In this document: piece after piece, positions 6,518 to 11,586 of the stretch
Position numbering within the stretch: position 1 is the first letter of the stretch
How the letters are laid out: each line of letters opens with the position of its first letter
Source: an uncultured Olsenella sp.
Lineage (GTDB): Bacteria > Actinomycetota > Coriobacteriia > Coriobacteriales > Atopobiaceae
NCBI GenBank assembly: GCA_959598545.1
Contig: CAUGFC010000058.1
Coordinates: 1 to 11,586, forward strand
DNA: 11,586 bases
Reading direction: 5' to 3'
The notes under the pieces: generated by a model
Databases searched by the model: none
What the model was told of the DNA's origin: nothing
What the model saw: only the letters and a program-made list of their open reading frames with translations
Program-made: the position numbers and the translations under genes

Positions 6518-7619
6518 TAGCTACACCGCCTCGATGGACGGCCTGCGCTTCTCCGACGAGGCCAAGGCCCGCATGGTCGAGGCTCTGAGAGAGGCCGAGA
6601 AGAACGCGCGGCCCAAAGCCCCCGCGGAGATCCTGACCATGCCCGCGCGCCGTCCCAGGCGCCACGCGCTCCGTTGGGCGCGCGTCGCCGCCGGCCTTAC
6701 GCTCGCCCTCGTGCTGGGCGGGGGCACCACCGTCGCCGTGGCGGCGGGCGTGCTGCCCAACCCGGCCGACGTGCTCTCCGACGTCTTCGGCGGCGCGCCT
6801 GCCCAGACCGAGCTCCTGAACGACGTCGGCCGGCCGATCGCCGCGAGCGCCACCTCCAACGGCGTCACCGTGACGGCCGAGGCCGTGGTGGGAGACCGGT
6901 CGAACTTCACCGTCGTGTACGACGTCGAGTTCGACGACCCCTCCGTGCTCGAGGGGATCGAGCCCGGTGAGGACGGCACGCTGCCGCTCGTGGCCGACGC
7001 CACCCGCTACGTCGACGGTGCCAGCGGCGGGGGCGGCGGGTCCTGGTTCTACGATGCCGACCCGGGCGACGGCACCATCCAGTACGCCGAGACCATGGGC
7101 TTCACCACCTGGAACGGCGCCGGCATCATCGGGCGCACCATGCGCTTCTCGATGAGCGAGATCAGGGCCTACGATGTCGAGGGTGGGTACACGACCCTGG
7201 TGACCGGCGACTGGAGCCTCAAGTTCGAGATGAACTACGTCGACACGACCGTCGACCTCCCGGCCGGCCAGAAGACCACCTGGCAGGGCGCGGGCGTCAC
7301 GATCGACGCCGTTGCGGTGTCCTCCGTCGGCGTCACGGTCGACTACACGATCGACCGCCAGATCGGCAACCTCGGCCCCTCGGGCAGGCTGGGCGACGAG
7401 GCGCAGGCCAAGCAGGACGCGGTCCTGGGCCTCCCCGTCACCGTGGCCTTCGCGGATGGCACCACGTTCGACGCGACCAACGCCAACGCTCACGCGGAGG
7501 AGCAGGGTGACGGCACGAGCGCCGTCACCAAGACGGCGACCTACGACCGCATCGTGGCCGCGGGTGACATCGTGAGCGTGACCGTTGGCGACGTGGAGAT
7601 CCCCGTGAGCGCCGCATAG
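6501..7619 (+). CDS. DUF4179-type membrane protein, presumed anti-sigma factor
   Basis: A 372-residue single-pass protein whose start lies inside the sigma-factor gene, with AAGGGAG (6488-6494) upstream. The cytoplasmic part (about 1-58) includes the helix RFSDEAKARMVEALREAE (16-33), a common feature near the N-terminus of DUF4179 proteins. The basic stretch ARRPRRHALRWAR precedes a membrane segment at about 62-83, consistent with N-in, C-out topology. The outer region (about 85-372) is beta-rich, with Gly-rich GGGGGS (near 175) and many Thr/Val/Asp residues, and ends in a final VTVGDVEIPVSAA strand. No zinc-binding HxxxCxxC anti-sigma motif is present, so if it holds the sigma factor it does so through a different N-terminal region. 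The anti-sigma role is inferred from the gene order and the family. Confidence 0.85.
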   Translation: MTSPLDSYTASMDGLRFSDEAKARMVEALREAEKNARPKAPAEILTMPARRPRRHALRWARVAAGLTLALVLGGGTTVAVAAGVLPNPADVLSDVFGGAPAQTELLNDVGRPIAASATSNGVTVTAEAVVGDRSNFTVVYDVEFDDPSVLEGIEPGEDGTLPLVADATRYVDGASGGGGGSWFYDADPGDGTIQYAETMGFTTWNGAGIIGRTMRFSMSEIRAYDVEGGYTTLVTGDWSLKFEMNYVDTTVDLPAGQKTTWQGAGVTIDAVAVSSVGVTVDYTIDRQIGNLGPSGRLGDEAQAKQDAVLGLPVTVAFADGTTFDATNANAHAEEQGDGTSAVTKTATYDRIVAAGDIVSVTVGDVEIPVSAA

Positions 7620-7658
7620 AGTCCGCCCCGATTGAGCCTGAGGTAGCAGGGTTTGTGT

Positions 7659-7701
7659 CCGGTCCCCTTTCTAGAATGGGTACACCTGTTCTAGTAAGGG
7701 G
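7659..7701 (+). repeat. REP-like palindrome whose right arm reaches the next gene's ribosome site
   Basis: CCCCTT-T-CTAGAA (7664-7676) pairs with TTCTAG-T-AAGGGG (7689-7701): two 6-bp blocks with one T-T mismatch and a 12-nt loop. The preceding bases give CCGGTCCCCTTT (7659-7670), which matches 11 of 12 bases of the palindrome after mnmA (3441-3452). The right arm contains most of the AAGGGGG ribosome site of the small gene that follows, so a folded mRNA would mask it. It also fills the gap after the DUF4179 gene, but no T-tract follows. Confidence 0.65.
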
Positions 7702-7710
7702 GTGGACGTG

Positions 7711-8001
7711 ATGACGAGGCTTGGCGGCACCTGCGGCATACCGCGCTACGACCGCCGGGTCTACGTCAAGGTGAGCTGTGCGGTTGACTCCACGGGCGCC
7801 GTGCGGCCGACGGAGATCGACTGGGACGGCACGCGGCGCTTCCCGGTGCTCTCGTGCGGCGCTCAGCAGGAGTGGGGTCGCTGGGAGAGCGGCAGCGTCG
7901 TCAAGGGATGGCGCGTCGAGGTGGCGCCGAACGTCTGGCGCACGCTGTGGTGGGAGCGCGGGCGCTTCTTCGTGGAGCGTCGCGACGCCAACGGTGAGTA
8001 G
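7711..8001 (+). CDS. Small hypothetical protein, Trp-rich (possibly DUF6504-like)
   Basis: A 96-residue soluble protein without membrane segments. The start is uncertain: GTG 7702 touches the ribosome site, while GTG 7708 and ATG 7711 lie 5 and 8 nt from the G-run at 7698-7702. I chose the ATG. The C-terminal half is rich in Trp and Arg (EWGRWESGSVVKGWRVEV, then WRTLWWERGRFFVERR), a pattern that recalls small actinobacterial proteins of the DUF6504 type with W-x-GR and RWFVE-like ends. That resemblance is from memory and weak. Third-position G/C bias and a clean ribosome site support real coding. It ends 1 nt from the stop of the convergent sulfatase gene. Function unknown. Confidence 0.65.
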   Translation: MTRLGGTCGIPRYDRRVYVKVSCAVDSTGAVRPTEIDWDGTRRFPVLSCGAQQEWGRWESGSVVKGWRVEVAPNVWRTLWWERGRFFVERRDANGE

Positions 8002-8002
8002 C

Positions 8003-10162
8003 CTACCTTAGTTTGCTCGCGAACTCGAGGTAGGTGATCTGTGCCAGGTCGTCGTAGGCCTGGGGGAGCGCCGCCCCGTCGGCGGTGGTGACCCACGTTC
8101 CGTCGGCGAGCTCCATGCCTAGAAGGCTCAGCGCGGGCAGCTCCTCGCGGATCGCGAGCTGTGCCTTCTGGTAGTCCGTGAGCGGCGCGCCGATCAGGTC
8201 CGCCGCCAGGGCGCCGAGGTAGGCCGGGCTCGCGTCGCACTTCTCGCCGTCCTGCGCGTTGCCGGCGACGTCGTAGTTGGCCCAGACGAGGTAGGTGGAG
8301 CGGTAGGTCTCGACGGCCGCGTCGGAGTCGCCGGAGGCGTCCCCGCCGCCGGTGCCGCCGCCGACCGCGTTGCCGTTCTCGTCATAGACCTGCTCGCCGC
8401 TCACGGCGGCGTTCAGGATCGTGGAGAGCGCGGGCTGGTGGTCGCCGAAGAAGACCACGACCACGGGGCGGTCGAGCTCGGAGAGCTCGGCGAGGAACTC
8501 CTCGAGCGCGCGGTCGGACTCGTCGATGCAGGCAAGGTACTCGGAGAGGCGCGCGTTGTCGTAGTCGCTCATACCGTCGACGTGGTACTGCTTCACGTCG
8601 CCCAGGTTGTTCTGGTCGTAGCCGGAGTGGTTCTGCATGGTCACGTCGAAGATGAACTGCGGCTCGTCGCTGTTCTCGAGAAGCTCAAGGCACCTGTCGT
8701 AGGTCTCCGCGTCCGAGACGCCGCTGTGGTAGGTCTCCGCTCCGGCGAAGTCGTCGATGTCGAGGAACTCGTCGAAGCCGAGCGCCTCGTAGACGCGGTC
8801 GCGGTTCCAGTTGGTCGCGTAGTTGGGGTGCATCGCGGTGGTCTGGTAGCCGAGCTCGGAGAACTGGCGCGCGAGGCTCGGGGACTCGGAGAGGTCGTAG
8901 AGGGAGTAGGGGTACTTTCCGTCGCCGACGTAGGCGAGCGGCACGCCGGTGAGGAACTCGAACTCGGTGTTGCAGGTGCCGCCGCCGAGGACCGAAACCG
9001 CGAGGCTGCCCTGGGCGAGCGCGTCGTCGAGCGAGTTCACGAACGACGGGCCGTCGTAGCCCCAGGAGGCGCCGTCGAGCTCGGAGAGGTCCGAGAAGGA
9101 CTCGTTCATGATGCAGACGACGCTGGGGCGCTCCTCGTCGAACTGCGCCTCGGACGCCCGGCGCGCCTCGGAGGCGCCCTCGCCCTCGTCGTAGGACTCG
9201 ACGTAGGAGGCCTCGAGCTTCTCGGCGCTCTCGTCGTCGTAGCCCTCGGGCACGTCGATCGGCAGGTCCTGCGCGACGGCGACGAAGGAGGTGATGAAGC
9301 CCTGCTTGCGGTAGTAGTCGAGCGAGTACCAGTACTTCATCTTGACGCCCAGGTCGTCGAAGTAGCTCGGTACGGTGACGCAGACAGCGAGCACGGCAAG
9401 AAGCGCGGCGGCGCCGCCGAGGTTGGCCGCGACGCGACGGGCGCGGGAGGTCGCCGGCGCCGGCGTGACGAGCGAGCCCACGGCGGCGGCGAGCAGCACG
9501 GCGGCGAGGCCCAGCGCCACGCCGCCCCCGACGGCATAGGTGTAGCTGCCGCTCACGGCGGCCGCGGTGCCCAGGACGAAGAGGTCGTTCGGCAGGATCG
9601 CCGCGGACTTGAAGCTCGCGACGAAGAACTGCGCGAGGCCGATCAGGAAGCAGAGCGCGACGCCCACGACCATGCCCGCGCCGCGGCGCTGTAAGAGGAG
9701 GTGGAGCGCGCCGAGGGCGAGCAGGATCAGCAGGCACTGGAGCAGCGCGTACTGGGGGGCCATCCAGAGCACGCCGTAGTTGTACGGGAGCTCGACGGCC
9801 AGGTGCCCGAGCAGCGTGCAGGCGAGAAGGGCGCCCAGGGTGAAGAGGGCGTAGGCGCTCGCCCGCGTCCGGTTGCGCGCCTCGACCCAGGCCATGGCGG
9901 ATGCGCGGACCCGGTCGCGACGGAGCATGACCCAGGACGCGGCCAGTGCGGCGACGACAAGGACGAGCGGCTCGATCGGCCATCCCTGGTAGAGCCCGAG
10001 CAGGCACAGGACGGCGAGCGCGGCGAGCGTCAGCAGCGGGACCGCGAGCCAGCAGAGCTGACCGGCGGTGGGGCGCCCCCCGGAGTGCGAGATGCGGGCG
10101 GCAAGAACGACGATCGCGGCAATGCCGGCGACCACGGGAAGGGCCATGAGGGTAGAGAGCAT
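8003..10162 (-). CDS. LTA-synthase-family membrane sulfatase (LtaS/MdoB-like)
   Basis: A 719-residue polytopic enzyme. Residues 1-265 hold about eight hydrophobic segments. An acidic linker (about 305-345) leads to an outward-facing alkaline-phosphatase-type sulfatase domain (about 345-720). Metal and catalytic signatures are clear: NESFSDL with Glu354, GGGTCNTEFEFLTG with the presumed nucleophile Thr396, MQNHSGY with His511 and GDHQPAL with Asp574-His575. These match LtaS Glu255, Thr300 and Asp475-His476. The likely chemistry is transfer of phosphoglycerol (or a related head group) from lipid to a glycolipid or polymer; whether it makes true lipoteichoic acid cannot be told. A Gly/Asp/Ser-rich insertion (601-616) follows the metal site. 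A weak GGAAAG lies before the start. TTGACA (minus strand, 10220-10215) is upstream but no -10 sits at the right distance. Confidence 0.92.
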   Translation of the reverse strand: MLSTLMALPVVAGIAAIVVLAARISHSGGRPTAGQLCWLAVPLLTLAALAVLCLLGLYQGWPIEPLVLVVAALAASWVMLRRDRVRASAMAWVEARNRTRASAYALFTLGALLACTLLGHLAVELPYNYGVLWMAPQYALLQCLLILLALGALHLLLQRRGAGMVVGVALCFLIGLAQFFVASFKSAAILPNDLFVLGTAAAVSGSYTYAVGGGVALGLAAVLLAAAVGSLVTPAPATSRARRVAANLGGAAALLAVLAVCVTVPSYFDDLGVKMKYWYSLDYYRKQGFITSFVAVAQDLPIDVPEGYDDESAEKLEASYVESYDEGEGASEARRASEAQFDEERPSVVCIMNESFSDLSELDGASWGYDGPSFVNSLDDALAQGSLAVSVLGGGTCNTEFEFLTGVPLAYVGDGKYPYSLYDLSESPSLARQFSELGYQTTAMHPNYATNWNRDRVYEALGFDEFLDIDDFAGAETYHSGVSDAETYDRCLELLENSDEPQFIFDVTMQNHSGYDQNNLGDVKQYHVDGMSDYDNARLSEYLACIDESDRALEEFLAELSELDRPVVVVFFGDHQPALSTILNAAVSGEQVYDENGNAVGGGTGGGDASGDSDAAVETYRSTYLVWANYDVAGNAQDGEKCDASPAYLGALAADLIGAPLTDYQKAQLAIREELPALSLLGMELADGTWVTTADGAALPQAYDDLAQITYLEFASKLR

Positions 10163-10264
10163 CGTTGTCTTTCCATGACGCTGGGTTTACAAAGCGCCCA
10201 TGATACAGACCTCGTGTCAAAAACTTGTGCAGGCACGCTGACCGGTGGCTGATAGGATGAGGAC

Positions 10265-10642
10265 ATGGAGAAGAACGGACTCACATATCGCGACTATGCG
10301 GCGTTCGCGCGCATGGGCGCGGACCAGATCGCGCGCGACTGCGAGGTGCAGGCCTTCCATGCCTCGGGACCGGGAGGCCAGGGCGTGAACACGGCCGACT
10401 CCGCCGTCCGCATGCGCCACGTTCCCACCGGCATCGTGGTGGTGTCGCGCGAGGAACGCAGCCAGCTGCGCAACCGCGAGCGCTGCGTCGAGAAGATCCT
10501 CGAGATCTGCCGACGCCGCTCCCGCCCGCCGAGGCCGCGCAAGAAGACGCACGTCCCTGCTGCGCAGAGGCGTCGGCGCCTGGAGTCCAAGCGCGCCCGC
10601 GGCAAGGTCAAGCAGCTCCGCCGCCGCGTGGACGGGGAGTAG
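10265..10642 (+). CDS. ArfB/YaeJ-like GGQ-domain ribosome-rescue peptidyl-tRNA hydrolase
   Basis: A 125-residue protein with only the catalytic domain of class I release factors, so it should free peptide from tRNA on stalled ribosomes without codon recognition. The GGQ motif is at 37-39 in ASGPGGQGVNTADSAVRM, the closest match to the ArfB group. The basic, probably helical C-terminal tail (about 88-122, KKTHVPAAQRRRRLESKR and onward) is the part that enters the empty mRNA channel in ArfB. Its length is slightly below E. coli ArfB (140). It is divergent from the sulfatase gene, with a 102-nt gap. The ribosome site is weak (GATGAGG, 10256-10262), 2 nt from the ATG. Bacterial RF2-type and rescue proteins with unknown names share this domain, so the exact subfamily is uncertain. 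Confidence 0.85.
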   Translation: MEKNGLTYRDYAAFARMGADQIARDCEVQAFHASGPGGQGVNTADSAVRMRHVPTGIVVVSREERSQLRNRERCVEKILEICRRRSRPPRPRKKTHVPAAQRRRRLESKRARGKVKQLRRRVDGE

Positions 10643-10681
10643 TCCCCGCTTTCCGCTTTAAGGAGTAAGTAAGAAAATTGC

Positions 10682-10701
10682 CGCAGCCGCTGCGCCCTTT
10701 T
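10682..10701 (+). terminator. Weak candidate terminator after the ArfB-like gene
   Basis: A 5-bp stem CGCAG (10682-10686) / CTGCG (10690-10694) with a 3-nt loop, then CCC and TTTT (10698-10701). The stem is short. A second candidate is CGGGGA (10633-10638) / TCCCCG (10643-10648), which overlaps the stop codon and is followed by a broken CTTTCCGCTTT. Either or both could end the transcript. Confidence 0.35.
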
Positions 10702-10752
10702 GCCGTTGATGGGTAGGTCATGCCCCGCCACGATTGAGGCAAGGAGGGCGGG

Positions 10753-11586
10753 ATGATCGAGCTGAGCAGACGACAGAAGGCTTGCCTGCGGTACCTGTGC
10801 CGACGTGACGACCATGTGCCGACCACCCTCCTTGCGCGCAGTCTCGACGTCTCCGAGCGCACCGCGCGCACGGACCTCGGCGTCGTCGAGTCGTATGTCC
10901 ACGAGCGCGGTGCCGCGCTCGAGCGCGTTCCCGGGACCGGAGTCAGACTCGTCGCGGACGACGCGACCCGCGCCGCCCTTCTCGCAGCGCTCGACGAGCC
11001 CGACACCGCCTTCCCGGACCGGGCTGACCGCGCCGTCGTCGCAGAGGTCCTGCTGCTCGTCCGTCCCACGGTCACCTTCCAGCAGATCGCCGCGCTCTGC
11101 GGCGTGAGTCGTCAGACCATCGTCGCCCAGTGCGGCGACCTGGCGGCGTTCTTCGAGGCCGCCGGCATCGAGCTCTGCCGCGAGCAGGGCGTCGGCACCT
11201 ATCTTCGTGGTCCCGAGCTCGAGATGCGCCACTGCCTCGTGTCGCTCGTCACCGGTGCCGACACGCGCGACGTGGCCCGCATGGTTGTTCGCCGCGAGCT
11301 CGAGTCCGCCCATCTCGCCCGCGCCGAGCGCCTGGTCGGTGACATAGAGCGCCTCCAGGACGCGACCTTCGTGGACGCCGAGGCGCTCTCGATCGCCCTT
11401 GCCTACGCGCTCGAGCGCATCTCCCGCGGCAAGACGCTCCCCGAGGCGGGGGAGGTCCCCCTCCCCGGCACCCCCGTCCCGGTGGAGGAAGCGCTCGGTG
11501 CCGACGACCTGTTCCTCCGCTCCCTCGGCGGGCTGCTGTCCGACGGCTTCGTGCAGCCCCAGGGGCGGCGGGTCGCCGGGGCGCTC
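10753..11586 (+). CDS. BglG/PRD-type transcriptional regulator, 5' part only
   Basis: Open to the window's end: 278 codons without stop. The ATG at 10753 follows AAGGAGG (10741-10747) by 5 nt. The N-terminal HTH_11-type winged helix (about 3-62) contains VPTTLLARSLDVSERTARTDL. A second helix-turn-helix region (about 96-160) contains TFQQIAALCGVSRQTIVAQCGDL and GVGTYLRGPELEMR. A PRD-like domain begins near 195, with ALSIALAYALERISRGKTL. This order (HTH, HTH, PRD) is that of PTS-controlled activators and BglG-like antiterminators. The first PRD lacks the usual histidine: Ala215 stands where L-x-x-H-I/L is expected. PTS transporter genes would be expected downstream, outside the window. The start region lies within a small inverted repeat, CCCGCC (10724-10729) / GGCGGG (10747-10752). 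Confidence 0.8.
   Translation, partial: MIELSRRQKACLRYLCRRDDHVPTTLLARSLDVSERTARTDLGVVESYVHERGAALERVPGTGVRLVADDATRAALLAALDEPDTAFPDRADRAVVAEVLLLVRPTVTFQQIAALCGVSRQTIVAQCGDLAAFFEAAGIELCREQGVGTYLRGPELEMRHCLVSLVTGADTRDVARMVVRRELESAHLARAERLVGDIERLQDATFVDAEALSIALAYALERISRGKTLPEAGEVPLPGTPVPVEEALGADDLFLRSLGGLLSDGFVQPQGRRVAGAL

Noticed and set aside
7653..7677. TTGTGT with TAGAAT as a promoter for the small gene
   Set aside because: The spacing is 13 nt and TAGAAT belongs to the palindrome arm; not convincing.
8438..9694. A 418-codon plus-strand open frame inside the sulfatase gene
   Set aside because: It is antisense to a clearly conserved enzyme. The product is Val/Glu/His-rich repeats of GC-biased codons with no recognisable fold.
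10200..10220. Minus-strand TTGACA with TATCAT as a promoter for the sulfatase
   Set aside because: The two hexamers are only 9 nt apart, too close for a sigma-70 promoter, and no other -10 fits.
10660..10716. Possible leader peptide starting at TTG 10678 after AAGGAG
   Set aside because: It has 12 codons, a 12-nt spacing and a rare start, with no amino-acid bias that would suggest attenuation.

Overview
The window looks like chromosome from a high-GC actinobacterium, most likely class Coriobacteriia (Olsenella/Atopobium-like). The basis is strong G/C at third codon positions, an iscS-type desulfurase next to mnmA, an ECF sigma/DUF4179 pair, a large LtaS-like sulfatase and a PRD regulator. 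This placement is inferred from gene content and protein style, not from a marker gene. I see no phage, plasmid, transposase or CRISPR array, and no complete defence system.

Layout. 13-124: tRNA-Gly(GCC) with its terminator, then a probable extended -10 promoter. 174-3430: a tight + strand cluster of a CmpB-like membrane protein, a cysteine desulfurase (4-nt overlap) and mnmA. 3474-3959: a YbaK/ProX-type aminoacyl-tRNA deacylase. 4052-5422: a UPF0104 flippase-like membrane protein with Lys/Ala-rich ends. 5423-5742: non-coding, holding a cluster of short inverted repeats and a probable tRNA promoter. 5743-5861: tRNA-Val(GAC) and terminator. 6002-7619: an ECF sigma factor overlapping a DUF4179 membrane protein, its presumed anti-sigma factor. 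7711-8001: a small hypothetical gene. 8003-10162 (minus): an LTA-synthase-family sulfatase, convergent with the small gene. 10265-10642: an ArfB-like GGQ ribosome-rescue protein. 10753-end: a BglG/PRD-type regulator cut off by the window edge.

How the genes fit together. The first cluster is centred on tRNA quality: desulfurase plus MnmA make the 2-thiouridine of Lys, Glu and Gln tRNAs, the YbaK-like protein edits mischarged tRNA, and further on ArfB-like rescue frees stalled ribosomes. The sigma/DUF4179 pair is probably a self-contained envelope-response switch. The flippase-like and LtaS-like proteins suggest cell-envelope glycolipid or teichoic-acid work, but nothing in the sequence links them into one pathway.

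The most unusual signal lies between the genes. A 13-bp inverted repeat wraps the end of the desulfurase gene and the mnmA start. Two palindromes share an AAAGGGGACMGG core, as in REP-type elements. A five-copy repeat cluster sits before tRNA-Val. In several cases the inverted repeat overlaps or encloses the ribosome binding site of the next gene.
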